Source: Marivita sp046591575 (GTDB lineage: Bacteria; Pseudomonadota; Alphaproteobacteria; Rhodobacterales; Rhodobacteraceae). From it: a DNA stretch of 64,000 bases. The notes below the pieces were generated by a model. The model did not search any database and was not told where the DNA came from. It saw only the letters and a list, made by a program, of their open reading frames with translations. Where the stretch lies: NCBI RefSeq assembly GCF_046591575.1, contig NZ_JBIQWA010000001.1, positions 744,001-808,000 on the forward strand, read 5' to 3'. The translations under genes and the position numbers were made by a program. Shown in pieces: positions 18,324 through 26,849 of the stretch (the stretch's first letter is position 1; the number at the start of each line of letters is the position of its first letter).

Positions 18324-19589
18324 TTGGATCATTTCCTCTATCGCGATTGTGAGCTTTTCGCCGAAGACGTGCGCGTGTCAGATATCGCCGCGTCCGTTGG
18401 AACGCCGTTCTATCTGTATTCGACCGCAACCCTGACCCGGCATTTTCAACTGTTTGATCAGGCCCTGGACGGGATGGACCACATGGTCTGCTACGCCATG
18501 AAAGCGGCGTCCAATCAGGCCATCCTCAAAACGCTGGCCGAGCTGGGCGCAGGCATGGATGTGGTGTCAGGCGGCGAATACGCGCGCGCCAAAGCCGTGG
18601 GCGTACCGGGCGACCGCATTGTGTTTTCCGGTGTCGGCAAAACGCGCGCTGAAATCCGGCAGGCGCTTGAAGGCGGACTTCGTCAGTTCAACGTCGAAAG
18701 CGAACCCGAGATGCGGGTAATCTCCGAAGTCGCAACCAGTCTGGGCAAAACCGCGCCGATCACCGTGCGCGTGAACCCGGATGTCGACGCCAAAACACAT
18801 GCCAAGATCGCAACCGGTAAATCCGAGAACAAGTTCGGTATCCCGATTGCCAAAGCACGCGAAGTCTATGCCGAAGCCGCCGCACTTCCGGGGATCGAGG
18901 TGATCGGCATCGACGTGCATATCGGATCGCAGCTCACCGATCTGACGCCATATGAATTGGCCTATCAAAAGGTGGCCGAGCTGACCGAGCAATTGCGGGC
19001 AGACGGCCATACGATCAAACGTCTTGATCTTGGTGGCGGGCTTGGCATTCCTTATGCCCGCAACAATGAAGCACCGCCTTTGCCGTCTGACTATGGCGCG
19101 CTGATCAAACGCACTGTTGGCCACCTTGGTTGCGAGATCGAAATTGAACCGGGCCGGCTGATTGCGGGCAATGCGGGCATTCTTGTCAGTCGGGTGATCT
19201 ATGTGAAACAGGGCGAAGGCCGACAGTTTCTGATCCTCGATGGCGCGATGAACGATCTGATCCGTCCTGCGATGTATGATGCTTATCACGATATCGTCCC
19301 TTTGATCGAACCCAAGCCCGGCGTTGAGCAGCAGCCCTATGATATCGTTGGGCCTGTCTGCGAATCCGGGGATACGTTTGCGAAAAACCGCATGATGCCG
19401 CCGCTTCGCGATGGGGATCTGGTCGCGTTTCGGTCTGCCGGGGCCTATGGGGCCGTGATGGCCAGCGAATACAACACCAGACCGCTGGTTCCCGAGGTTC
19501 TGGCCAAGGGTGATCAATTCGCCGTCATCCGAGAGCGCCCGGACTTTGACGAAATCATAAATCGAGATACCATCCCCCCATGGCTGTGA
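18324..19589 (+). CDS. lysA: diaminopimelate decarboxylase
   Basis: This PLP enzyme of the fold III (alanine racemase-like) class converts meso-diaminopimelate to lysine and CO2. The 421-aa product has the PLP lysine Lys60 in VCYAMKA, the GMDVVSGGE motif and a Gly-rich phosphate-binding segment LDLGGGLGIPY. The catalytic Cys lies in PVCESGDTF. The start is an uncommon TTG at 18324 (MDHFLYRD): no ATG fits the conserved N-terminus, and GGAG lies six bases upstream. The gene is followed after 37 bases by the DUF4175 gene. Confidence 0.95.
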   Translation: MDHFLYRDCELFAEDVRVSDIAASVGTPFYLYSTATLTRHFQLFDQALDGMDHMVCYAMKAASNQAILKTLAELGAGMDVVSGGEYARAKAVGVPGDRIVFSGVGKTRAEIRQALEGGLRQFNVESEPEMRVISEVATSLGKTAPITVRVNPDVDAKTHAKIATGKSENKFGIPIAKAREVYAEAAALPGIEVIGIDVHIGSQLTDLTPYELAYQKVAELTEQLRADGHTIKRLDLGGGLGIPYARNNEAPPLPSDYGALIKRTVGHLGCEIEIEPGRLIAGNAGILVSRVIYVKQGEGRQFLILDGAMNDLIRPAMYDAYHDIVPLIEPKPGVEQQPYDIVGPVCESGDTFAKNRMMPPLRDGDLVAFRSAGAYGAVMASEYNTRPLVPEVLAKGDQFAVIRERPDFDEIINRDTIPPWL

Positions 19590-19626
19590 GGTGCCCCTCT
19601 CGCGGTCCACGTGCCGGGAGATGGGA

Positions 19627-22251
19627 ATGACCACACGGGATAACTTGCCCCACGACATCAGCACTGCCATCCGCTGGCCGCTGTTCCTCACCCGTCTGGG
19701 AATGGGAGCAGAGGCGGTGGTCCGGGCCTTCTGGCCGCTATGGTCGGTGATTTTCGCCGGTTTGGCGTTTCTGATGCTGGGGCTGCAGGATGTGTTGCCG
19801 GTTCAAGTCGTGTGGGCGGCACTCGCGCTTGTCACAGGCGGGGCAGTCTGGGCGCTGATCCGCGGCGTGCGCCGCTTTTCCTGGCCCTCCCAAACCGAAG
19901 CGCTCGCCCGTCTGGATGCCACAATGCCGGGCAATCCCATTCTGGCGGCAATGGACAGTCAGGCCATCGGCTCGGATGATGCCGCGTCGCATGCGGTCTG
20001 GAAGGCCCATCAGGCGCGCATGACGGCCCGGCTCAAAGACGCCAAGCCAGCGGAACCTGACTTGCGTGTGTCGCGCGCGGACCCGTTCGCATTGCGCTAT
20101 GTTGCGGTTCTCGCTTTGCTGGTGGCGACAGTGTTCGGATCGGTATTGCGGGTGCAATCCGTGTCTGCGATGGGCCCAACCGGGCAGGCGCTTGCCTCTG
20201 GCCCCACATGGGAAGGCTGGCTGGAGCCGCCGCATTACACCGGATTGCCGTCCATCTACCTGAACGACATCGACGCCGCGCGTTTGGAAACGCCCGTCGG
20301 CAGCCGCGTCACCTTGCGATTCTATGGAGAGGTTGGCGCGTTAAGCGTCAGCGAAACCATTTCCGGCAGAGCATCCCCGACAGACACCGCACAGGACGTA
20401 ATCGAAGCGTCGATTCAAACCGCCCAGGAATTCGACATTGTCCAGTCAGGCAGCATCGAAATCGAAGGCCCCGGCGGCCGCTATTGGGAAATTGTCGCAA
20501 CGCCAGACCAGGCCCCGGAAATCACACGCGAGGAACAGATCGAGGTCAGCTACGAAGGCGAAGCCCAAATTCCGTTCACCGCACGCGACGATTATGGCGT
20601 TGCCGACGGCATGGCGCGAATTGAACTTGCGCTGACAGAAGTGGATCGGCGCTATGGTCTTCGCATTGATCCGGAACCGCGGGCCGTGATCGAATTGTCG
20701 CTTCCGATGCCCATCGCGGGGGATCGGTCCGACTTTACCGAAACCCTTGTCGATAATTTTTCGCAACATCCCTGGGCAAACCTGCCGGTCACTCTGAACC
20801 TGAGCGTCAGTGATGAGGCCGGTCAGACCGGTGACGCGATCCCCGAGGTGATCACCCTGCCAGGCCGCCGGTTTTTTGATCCGATGGCCGCTGCGATCAT
20901 TGAGCTTCGGCGCTCTATCCTGTGGAACCGCGACAATGCCGCGGATGTGGGGCTTTTGATCCGGGCCATCTCGCATCGTCCGGATGACGCCTTCCGGTCC
21001 GCCACCGATTATCTGCGCCTGCGCACCATTCTGCGCCGCGTCGAGGCTTTGGCGCAGGTCCGCATGACCGATGATCAACAGGCCGAAATTGCTAAGGCGA
21101 TGTGGGATCTTGCGCTTCGCTTGGAAGAGGGTGATCTGGACGATGCGCGCGAACGGCTCCAGCGCGCGCAGGATCGGTTGTCCGAGGCGATGCGCAATGG
21201 CGCGTCGGATCAGGAAATCGCCGAATTGATGCAGGAACTGCGCCGCGCGACGGATGATTACCTGCGCCAGTTGTCGCGTCAGGCGCAACAGGACACCCCT
21301 GATCAGGAAATGACCCAGAATCAAGACATGATCGAAATGAGCCAGAGCGATCTGCAAGAGATGATGGATCGCATCCAGGAGTTGATGGAACAAGGCCGCA
21401 TGGCCGAAGCGCAGGAAGCGCTCGAACAGCTTCGTCAGATGATGGAGAACATGCAGGTCACGCAAGGTCAGGGCCAGCAAGGGCAGTCGCCGGGCGAACA
21501 GGCGATGGAGGGTCTGGCAGAAACCCTGCGCGACCAGCAAGGCCTGTCCGATCAGGCATTCCGGGATCTGCAAGAACAGTTCAATCCGGGACAGCAGGGC
21601 CAGCAGCCTGGACAACAGGGTCAACAAGGACAGCAGCCCGGTCAACAGCAGGGCCAAGGCCAGCAAGGTCAGGGGCAACAGGGCCAGAATGGCCAAGGCC
21701 AGAATGGTCAGCAGCAAGGTCAGGGACAGGGTCAAAACGGCCAGGGCCAAAGCCTTGAGGAAAGCCTGGCAGATCGCCAGCGGTCTTTGCGTCAGGAATT
21801 GAACCGCCAGTCGCAAAATCTGCCCGGGGCCGGTACCGAAGCCGGAGATGCCGCGCGCGAGGCGCTTGACCGCGCCGAAGGCGCAATGGAAGGCGCAGAA
21901 GATGCGCTGCGCAACAACGATCTTGCTGGTGCCATCGACAACCAATCCGAAGCAATGGAAGCTCTGCGCGAGGGGATGCGCAATCTGGGCGAAGCCATGG
22001 CGCAACAGCAGCAGCAAGGGCAGGGCCAACAAGGTATGGCCGAGGGCACTGATCCGGGTCAGCAACGTGACCCGCTTGGACGCAATGTCGGGTCCAATGG
22101 CCAGATCGGGTCTGACGAAAGCCTGCTGCAAGGTGAAGACGTCTATCGCCGGGCGCGCGAGCTTCTGGACGAAATCCGCCGTCGCTCTGGTGAAGGTGAG
22201 CGCCCCGCAGAAGAACTGGAATATCTGGAACGCCTGCTCGACCGGTTCTGA
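19627..22251 (+). CDS. TIGR02302 / DUF4175 family membrane protein with Gln-Gly-rich segment
   Basis: This large alphaproteobacterial inner-membrane protein of unknown function has about 874 aa. Two membrane helices lie near residues 30-75 and another near 150-170 (YVAVLALLVATVFGSVL). An Ig-like or beta-rich periplasmic domain follows (the TWEGWLEPPHYTG motif is typical). Then comes a long helical region, ending in a very low-complexity GQQGQQPGQ segment at about residues 650-710 and a charged C-terminal helix. ATG 19627 is preferred because GGGAG lies six bases upstream; GTG 19591 and ATG 19621 are in frame. Some annotations link the family to cell-envelope integrity, but this is not established. 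Confidence 0.8.
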   Translation: MTTRDNLPHDISTAIRWPLFLTRLGMGAEAVVRAFWPLWSVIFAGLAFLMLGLQDVLPVQVVWAALALVTGGAVWALIRGVRRFSWPSQTEALARLDATMPGNPILAAMDSQAIGSDDAASHAVWKAHQARMTARLKDAKPAEPDLRVSRADPFALRYVAVLALLVATVFGSVLRVQSVSAMGPTGQALASGPTWEGWLEPPHYTGLPSIYLNDIDAARLETPVGSRVTLRFYGEVGALSVSETISGRASPTDTAQDVIEASIQTAQEFDIVQSGSIEIEGPGGRYWEIVATPDQAPEITREEQIEVSYEGEAQIPFTARDDYGVADGMARIELALTEVDRRYGLRIDPEPRAVIELSLPMPIAGDRSDFTETLVDNFSQHPWANLPVTLNLSVSDEAGQTGDAIPEVITLPGRRFFDPMAAAIIELRRSILWNRDNAADVGLLIRAISHRPDDAFRSATDYLRLRTILRRVEALAQVRMTDDQQAEIAKAMWDLALRLEEGDLDDARERLQRAQDRLSEAMRNGASDQEIAELMQELRRATDDYLRQLSRQAQQDTPDQEMTQNQDMIEMSQSDLQEMMDRIQELMEQGRMAEAQEALEQLRQMMENMQVTQGQGQQGQSPGEQAMEGLAETLRDQQGLSDQAFRDLQEQFNPGQQGQQPGQQGQQGQQPGQQQGQGQQGQGQQGQNGQGQNGQQQGQGQGQNGQGQSLEESLADRQRSLRQELNRQSQNLPGAGTEAGDAAREALDRAEGAMEGAEDALRNNDLAGAIDNQSEAMEALREGMRNLGEAMAQQQQQGQGQQGMAEGTDPGQQRDPLGRNVGSNGQIGSDESLLQGEDVYRRARELLDEIRRRSGEGERPAEELEYLERLLDRF

Positions 22252-22269
22252 CCGGGTCGGTGCCTTGGC

Positions 22270-22692
22270 TTAACTGTCCGGCTCGATCTTGCCGCGAAGC
22301 GCTTTGACCTCGCCCCTGACTTTTTTCGCCTTGAGCCGTCTTTTCTTTGATCCCAGGGTTGGCTTTGTCGCGACGCGACGTTTCGGCGGTGTCAGGGCTT
22401 GCCGGATCATCTGTTTAAGTCGGTCCCGCGCAATTTCGCGGTTGCGGGCCTGCGACCGCGTTTCATCCACTTGCACCACCAGCGCCCCGTCTTTGGTCCA
22501 TTTGCGCCCGGCAATCCGCCGCAAACGGGCTTTTACCGGGCCAGGCAGGTTCGGGGACCGCTCCGCTTCAAACCGCAGCTCGACTGCGGTGGACACTTTA
22601 TTGACGTTCTGCCCCCCCGGACCAGACGCGCGGATAAACTGTTCCGTCAGCTCCCAATCCTCGATGGTGATGGTATCCGTGACAATGATCAT
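22270..22692 (-). CDS. arfB: alternative ribosome-rescue factor / peptidyl-tRNA hydrolase ArfB
   Basis: ArfB (YaeJ) enters ribosomes stalled at the 3' end of a message and hydrolyses the peptidyl-tRNA. The 140-aa product has the class I release-factor GGQ motif in ASGPGGQNVNKV (residues 22-33). Its basic C-terminal tail (KKRRLKAKKVRGEVK) binds the mRNA channel, and there is no stop-codon recognition domain. ATG 22692 gives the usual N-terminus (MIIVTDTITIEDWEL); ATGs at 22704 and 22725 are alternatives. Immediately upstream lies a transcription terminator and a minigene with a perfect Shine-Dalgarno sequence, so arfB probably has its own short leader. Confidence 0.92.
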   Translation of the reverse strand: MIIVTDTITIEDWELTEQFIRASGPGGQNVNKVSTAVELRFEAERSPNLPGPVKARLRRIAGRKWTKDGALVVQVDETRSQARNREIARDRLKQMIRQALTPPKRRVATKPTLGSKKRRLKAKKVRGEVKALRGKIEPDS

Positions 22693-22721
22693 CCCAAGGG
22701 ACATAACGCCAAAGCGCCCAT

Positions 22722-22753
22722 ACAAAAAGGGCCACCGATGAACGATGGCCCTT
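22722..22753 (-). terminator. intrinsic terminator of the upstream minigene/RNA
   Basis: Read on the minus strand, AAGGGCCA pairs with TGGCCCTT around an inner CG/CG pair and a short loop, and is followed by TTTTTG. It ends a transcript coming from about 22.9 kb and lies about 30 bases before the arfB start. Confidence 0.75.
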
Positions 22754-22824
22754 CGAGAATAAACGGAGGTGGGGTCCGGTTAGGTTCCTCACCAATTCGT
22801 AAAGTTCATCACCCAGGGACTGCC

Positions 22825-22881
22825 CTAGATGTGCGCCTCCCGAACTGTTCCGACACCTCTCTCCAATACCTCTCTCGACAC
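22825..22881 (-). CDS. 18-codon minigene with a full-length Shine-Dalgarno sequence
   Basis: A GTG at 22881 follows AAAGGAGGTGATCCA with ideal spacing (seven bases from GGAGG to GTG). The frame encodes an 18-residue peptide (MSREVLERGVGTVREAHI) and ends in TAG at 22827-22825. The remaining transcript runs about 55 bases to CACCTCC (22771-22765), a perfect complement of the GGAGGTG in the Shine-Dalgarno, and then to an intrinsic terminator. It could be a leader/sensor peptide, a translated small RNA, or a ribosome-binding decoy. It is far below gene-finder limits. No family is recognised; the evidence is the start context and the complementary element. Confidence 0.45.
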   Translation of the reverse strand: MSREVLERGVGTVREAHI

Positions 22882-22897
22882 TGGATCACCTCCTTTC
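22881..22897. promoter_or_regulatory. 17-nt match to the 16S rRNA 3' tail (perfect SD on the minus strand)
   Basis: CTGGATCACCTCCTTTC on the plus strand equals the conserved 3' end of bacterial 16S rRNA including the anti-Shine-Dalgarno. On the minus strand it reads as a maximally complementary ribosome site (GAAAGGAGGTGATCCAG). No other rRNA sequence flanks it, so it is not an rrn fragment. Confidence 0.7.
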
Positions 22898-22956
22898 AGC
22901 TGTTTCAAAACGCATGCTAAAGGTGGCACGGTTTTAGATAACTGCAAGAAAAATCT

Positions 22957-23586
22957 TTAGGATGTCGACGTATTTCCGCGAACATGCAGCACGATGAGTC
23001 GAAAAGGCACCAACGCAATCAACGCCAGCGCGATTTTCACCATCCAGTCCGCCACCGCAAGTGACACCCAAAGAGGGGCGACAGGACCAACGCCCAGCAG
23101 TGGCAACATCTCGCCCGCCCAGGACACATCGTTTTCTGGTTCCAACGCGATCAATGCGGCGGAAAAGGCGATCGAGAAAAACAACGCCGTGTCCACTGTG
23201 GCCCCAATCAGGGTAGATGCCAAAGGCGCGCGCCACCAAGCGCCTTCGCGCATCCGGTTAAAGATAGCGACATCCAGCAGCTGCGCGCTCAGAAACGCCA
23301 CGCCCGAGGCAAGAGCAATGCGGAATGTCACCAGCGGGCCAAACTCTCCGGAAATCTGCGTGCCCACCAAAGAGCAAAAGACTCCCACGATAAACCCGAC
23401 AAATACGACCTGACGGGCAGGGCCAGAGCCATAAAGCCGGTTCATCAGATCGGTGACCAAAAAGGCCAGCGGATAGGTGAACGCCCCCCATGTGAGCCAA
23501 TTTCCAAACAGGAACTGTACGAGAATGTTCGAGGCCAACACGATGAGGGCCATGGCAAGAATGCCGGGGATATGTGTGCGAGTCAT
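22957..23586 (-). CDS. yhhQ: queuosine precursor transporter (YhhQ / VUT family)
   Basis: This inner-membrane importer takes up 7-cyano/7-aminomethyl-7-deazaguanine for queuosine tRNA modification. The 209-aa product has six to seven hydrophobic segments. It shows family motifs: the N-terminal ASNILVQF, TYPLAFLVTDLMNRLYG near residue 45, and an FSIAF segment within helix 5. ATG 23586 is used because GGGAG lies six bases upstream and the first helix follows directly. A 19-bp perfect palindrome sits 36 bases before the start, a candidate operator. No preQ1 riboswitch is recognisable in the 90-base leader. Confidence 0.9.
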   Translation of the reverse strand: MTRTHIPGILAMALIVLASNILVQFLFGNWLTWGAFTYPLAFLVTDLMNRLYGSGPARQVVFVGFIVGVFCSLVGTQISGEFGPLVTFRIALASGVAFLSAQLLDVAIFNRMREGAWWRAPLASTLIGATVDTALFFSIAFSAALIALEPENDVSWAGEMLPLLGVGPVAPLWVSLAVADWMVKIALALIALVPFRLIVLHVRGNTSTS

Positions 23587-23621
23587 TTCGGCTCCCGTTT
23601 TAGCAAGGTTGCGGGGACTTG

Positions 23622-23640
23622 ATTCCCGATCATCGGGAAT
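23622..23640. promoter_or_regulatory. 19-bp perfect palindrome upstream of yhhQ
   Basis: ATTCCCGAT-C-ATCGGGAAT has two exact 9-bp arms around one base. The one-base centre makes a stable RNA hairpin unlikely, so a dimeric DNA-binding repressor site is the simpler reading. It lies 36 bases before the yhhQ ATG and 38 bases after the next gene's stop. I do not recognise the regulator. Confidence 0.5.
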
Positions 23641-23677
23641 GGCGCGACGGATAGCGCGACATTTTGACAGGCACAAG

Positions 23678-24556
23678 TTAATTGCTGATAGCGTATTCCA
23701 CGATCTCGGTTTTCTGGAAGCGCTGGAAATTGTCGTCCGACACCAGCGTCATCCGTAGCGCTTTGTCCTCTGTCATCCAGATGGACAGCCCTTCCAGATT
23801 GTCATGCGTGCGAGGGGCGGTCGTCAAAAGGATCTCTCCTTGCATAAGTCCGGCGTCCCTCAGATCAAATCGGCGAACCTGACTGAAAAAACCAAAACCG
23901 GCAAATCCGCGTTCAAGAACATATAATCTGCCATAGGCGTCGAAATCCGCACCAACCGGCAGAAAACCGGGATGCCGGGCAAGTCGCAATGCGGTGTCCC
24001 ATCCGGCGCCATCCCGAAACCGGTACACGGTAAACGGTGTCGTCAACCCGTCAGAGACTTCGGGAATGGCCAACACAGCCCCGTCAGGTGCTATGGCCAG
24101 CGCCTCCAACCCTCTGTTTCTGGGCAAATCCCGGATCTCCGGGTGATCCGGCAACAAAGACCACACGCCGTTTGTGTCCAGCCGCGCAATCCGGTTTTCG
24201 TGCTCGAACGAGATATAAAGCCGCCCCGCCGTATCGCGTGCAATCCCTTCTGTGTCGGCTTTGGGGGTCTTGCCAAAAAGCGAATGTGGAAACTGCAGGG
24301 GTGCGATGTCCTTGCTGCGCAATCCGATGATTTTTCCCTCGTGCCGAAAGATCGATCCTTCGATCACATGGCCCCGGTCGCTCAACACGACAAAATCTTT
24401 GCCATTCGGTGCCAGTTTGATCGCGGAGTAGCCGCCGAAAGGCTTGCGGTCTTTGTGCCACTCGAACGAAGACAGAAACCGCACACGGTCAGACTCAAGT
24501 GTCTCGGTTGAACCGGTGGTCACTGGGGTCAGTTGGAAGACAGCACAGCAGCGCAT
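23678..24556 (-). CDS. esterase-like activity of phytase family protein (beta-propeller)
   Basis: The 292-aa product is of the phytase-like (PF13449) group, a presumed six-bladed propeller. Repeated motifs are visible: GGYSAIKLAPNGKDFVVLSD near the N-terminus, DTEGIARDTAGRLYISFE, RGLEALAIAPDGAVLAIPE and DNLEGLSIW. Members are often exported; no proper signal peptide is seen from ATG 24556, so the true start may lie upstream inside mepA or the protein may be cytoplasmic. The 5' end overlaps mepA by 28 bases. The substrate is unknown; the family name does not prove phytase activity. Confidence 0.75.
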   Translation of the reverse strand: MRCCAVFQLTPVTTGSTETLESDRVRFLSSFEWHKDRKPFGGYSAIKLAPNGKDFVVLSDRGHVIEGSIFRHEGKIIGLRSKDIAPLQFPHSLFGKTPKADTEGIARDTAGRLYISFEHENRIARLDTNGVWSLLPDHPEIRDLPRNRGLEALAIAPDGAVLAIPEVSDGLTTPFTVYRFRDGAGWDTALRLARHPGFLPVGADFDAYGRLYVLERGFAGFGFFSQVRRFDLRDAGLMQGEILLTTAPRTHDNLEGLSIWMTEDKALRMTLVSDDNFQRFQKTEIVEYAISN

Positions 24557-25452
24557 TGTGCCGGCAGGTCGCCCATCGTCAATTCCCGACGTGGACGCGG
24601 TGGTGGGGCATTCGGGTCAGGCGGGGGCGGATTGAGAATGTTGTTCACCCAACGCTGCGCATCCGCACAGCCATCCCCACGCGGCGGCGGATCTTGATCA
24701 ACACAGCCCCGCATGCCGCGCGGACAGTTCAAGCGCACATGGAAATGGTAATGATGCCCCCACCAGGGGCGGATCTTGCGCAAATAGCTGCGATCGCCTT
24801 TTTCCGCGTTGCACATCGCTACTTTTGCACCTGGAAACACAAATATACGAGCCACCCGTGGGTCTTGTGCCGCCGCCTTAAGGATATTGTGGTGCGATTG
24901 CGTCCACTTGTCGTTCACAAAGGCCCCTGCCGAACGTCGCATCGAAATCGACGAGATATTTTCACGCTCGGTACGAGACAGGGTCAAACGATCCGGCGCG
25001 CGCATCCAGATATCGGCATCCAGCCCGCTTTGATGACTGCGATGTCCGGTCAGCATCGGCCCGCCCCGCGGCTGGCTCATATCGCCGATATACAACCCTT
25101 GCCAACCCGGCTCTCTGGCTGCGATGCGGGACAGGTCCTGCACAAAATCCACTGTGACCGGCAGAGCCCAATTGCGGTTCCGCGACAGGCGCATCGCCTG
25201 CCAGGTGGGGCCGGTTTCGGCTAGTTGCACGCCCCCGGCCATGCATCCCTTGGCATATCCGCCATAGGCTGCCGGTGACTGGTTCGAGGCCGCGCCCACG
25301 CCGCCGAACAACTGCTTGGCCTGCCGCGTGCTCAACACGCTGGTGGTACGCGCCGCAGAGGCGGAGGTTGATGCGCTGTTGATGGGTGCATCTGCGTCAC
25401 CACAGGCGGCCAAAAGAAAGGTCAGTCCGATCAGAAAAGAAAACCGTGTCAT
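24529..25452 (-). CDS. mepA: penicillin-insensitive murein endopeptidase (lipoprotein)
   Basis: This LAS-family zinc peptidase cleaves D-alanyl-meso-diaminopimelate cross-links in peptidoglycan. The 307-aa product has metal/active-site motifs LTGHRSHQSGLDADIWM and, further on, GHHYHFHVRLNCP. The conserved cysteines of MepA are present (AKGCMAGG, AMCNAEKGD, GCVDQDPP, GCADAQRW). The N-terminus TRFSFLIGLTFLLAAC is a lipoprotein signal with acylated Cys17, so the enzyme would be membrane-anchored, unlike soluble E. coli MepA. It overlaps the MFS gene upstream by four bases and the phytase-like gene downstream by 28. Confidence 0.92.
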   Translation of the reverse strand: MTRFSFLIGLTFLLAACGDADAPINSASTSASAARTTSVLSTRQAKQLFGGVGAASNQSPAAYGGYAKGCMAGGVQLAETGPTWQAMRLSRNRNWALPVTVDFVQDLSRIAAREPGWQGLYIGDMSQPRGGPMLTGHRSHQSGLDADIWMRAPDRLTLSRTERENISSISMRRSAGAFVNDKWTQSHHNILKAAAQDPRVARIFVFPGAKVAMCNAEKGDRSYLRKIRPWWGHHYHFHVRLNCPRGMRGCVDQDPPPRGDGCADAQRWVNNILNPPPPDPNAPPPRPRRELTMGDLPAQCAAVLSSN

Positions 25453-26789
25453 CCTGCTGCCTGCTGCCCGTTTGGTTTCACCCAGACTAGCAACACAAGA
25501 CCGATCAGGAAAAGCCCTATCACTGGGCTGACGCCCAATTGCTGCGATCCAGTGGCGTATGTGGTGATGCCAATCAACAAAGGTGCTAGAAAACTGGTCG
25601 CTTTGCCCGAAAGAGCATACAGGCCGAACGCCTCGGTCATGCGGTCGGGGTTGGCTTGTCGCACCATCATCGTGCGGCTTGCCGCCTGAATCACTCCGCC
25701 CGCGGCCCCGATCACGGCCCCGATCACGTAAAATGCGATGTCAGGCAACGCGGACCCGTCACTTAACGCCACGCCAAATATCGCCTCGCGCGAAATCATC
25801 ACGATCACAATGGCCACAGCGGTCAGCGCCAGAATACAGACGATGATCACAGGTTTTGGCCCGAACCGCGCATCCGCCTTGCCGCCAAACCACGCCGCAA
25901 TCGCGCCGGTGATGATCGCGATGATGCCAAAGATCCCGACATTCTGCACAGACCAGCCCAGCACTCCCGCCGCATAGATCCCGCCAAAGGCATACATCCC
26001 GTTCAAGGCATCGCGATAAAACATCGCCGATCCAAGATAGGCGAAAAGCGACCGATCCTGCGGCAATCTTTGCAGAGTTCCGCGCAGATCCCGCAAAGCC
26101 TGACGAACCGCGCCTTTCGGAGCTTTGCGCGCTTTCGGGTCACGGACATACAGGAAAAACGGAATCATAAAGACGGCAAACCAGATCGCCGTCAAAGGCC
26201 CTACAAACCGCGTGCCTTCCCGCATCGTGGCATCCAGACCAAATGCAGGCTCCAGCCCCAGCAATGTGCGCCCGGTCTGGGCATTGTCGGCAAAGAACGC
26301 CAGCATAATCAGCAGCGCGATCAACCCGCCGACATAACCAAAGGCCCAGCCATTGCCGGAAATGCGTCCAATCTCGTCCGGTTTGCCCAGATCCGGCAGC
26401 ATAGAGTTGGTAAAGGTGGTCGCAAATTCCATTCCGATCATGCCAATCGCGAAAAAGGTCATGATCGTGAACAGATTGAAGCTGCCCGGCTCTGCATACC
26501 AAAGCCCGGCCGCGCCAATGACATACATTGCGGAAAACAACCAGATCCAGCGCAGCCTGTTCCCGCCGGTATCCGCCAACGCCCCCAGAACCGGGGCCAG
26601 CACCGCAATCACCAGACCGGCGGCACCAATGCCGAACCCCCAGGCAGACTGTGCTGCGGTTCCGTCGCCCATCAATTCCTTGATATAGGGCGCAAAGATA
26701 AAGGTGATCAGCAGCGTGTTGAACGGCTGGCTGGCCCAGTCAAAAAAGAACCATCCCCAAATCCGTTTGCGCAAAGATGCATCCGCCAT
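25449..26789 (-). CDS. MFS transporter of the UMF1 / Atg22-like group
   Basis: The 446-aa product is a major-facilitator protein with 12 predicted helices. The N-terminal WGWFFFDWASQPFNTLLITF and the mid-loop motif MFYRDALNGMYAFGGIYA are characteristic of the UMF1/Atg22 family. The substrate is unknown; relatives in yeast export vacuolar amino acids. ATG 26789 is preceded by a weak CCCC-TTTTC-GGGG hairpin that could cover the ribosome site. The stop overlaps the mepA ATG (four bases), so transporter and endopeptidase are co-translated, which may hint at recycling of wall-derived compounds. Confidence 0.85.
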   Translation of the reverse strand: MADASLRKRIWGWFFFDWASQPFNTLLITFIFAPYIKELMGDGTAAQSAWGFGIGAAGLVIAVLAPVLGALADTGGNRLRWIWLFSAMYVIGAAGLWYAEPGSFNLFTIMTFFAIGMIGMEFATTFTNSMLPDLGKPDEIGRISGNGWAFGYVGGLIALLIMLAFFADNAQTGRTLLGLEPAFGLDATMREGTRFVGPLTAIWFAVFMIPFFLYVRDPKARKAPKGAVRQALRDLRGTLQRLPQDRSLFAYLGSAMFYRDALNGMYAFGGIYAAGVLGWSVQNVGIFGIIAIITGAIAAWFGGKADARFGPKPVIIVCILALTAVAIVIVMISREAIFGVALSDGSALPDIAFYVIGAVIGAAGGVIQAASRTMMVRQANPDRMTEAFGLYALSGKATSFLAPLLIGITTYATGSQQLGVSPVIGLFLIGLVLLVWVKPNGQQAAG

Positions 26790-26849
26790 TCAAAATCCCC
26801 TTTTCGGGGTTATGGGTGCGAAATGCGGAGGCGGCAAGCAGGGTTGTGG

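Noticed and set aside
22881..22897. Fragment of an rRNA operon
   Set aside because: Only the last 17 bases of 16S match; flanking sequence is unrelated and there is no tRNA or 23S nearby.
23587..23677. preQ1 riboswitch before yhhQ
   Set aside because: The leader lacks the expected short stem, C-rich loop and A-rich tail; the only strong signal is a DNA palindrome.
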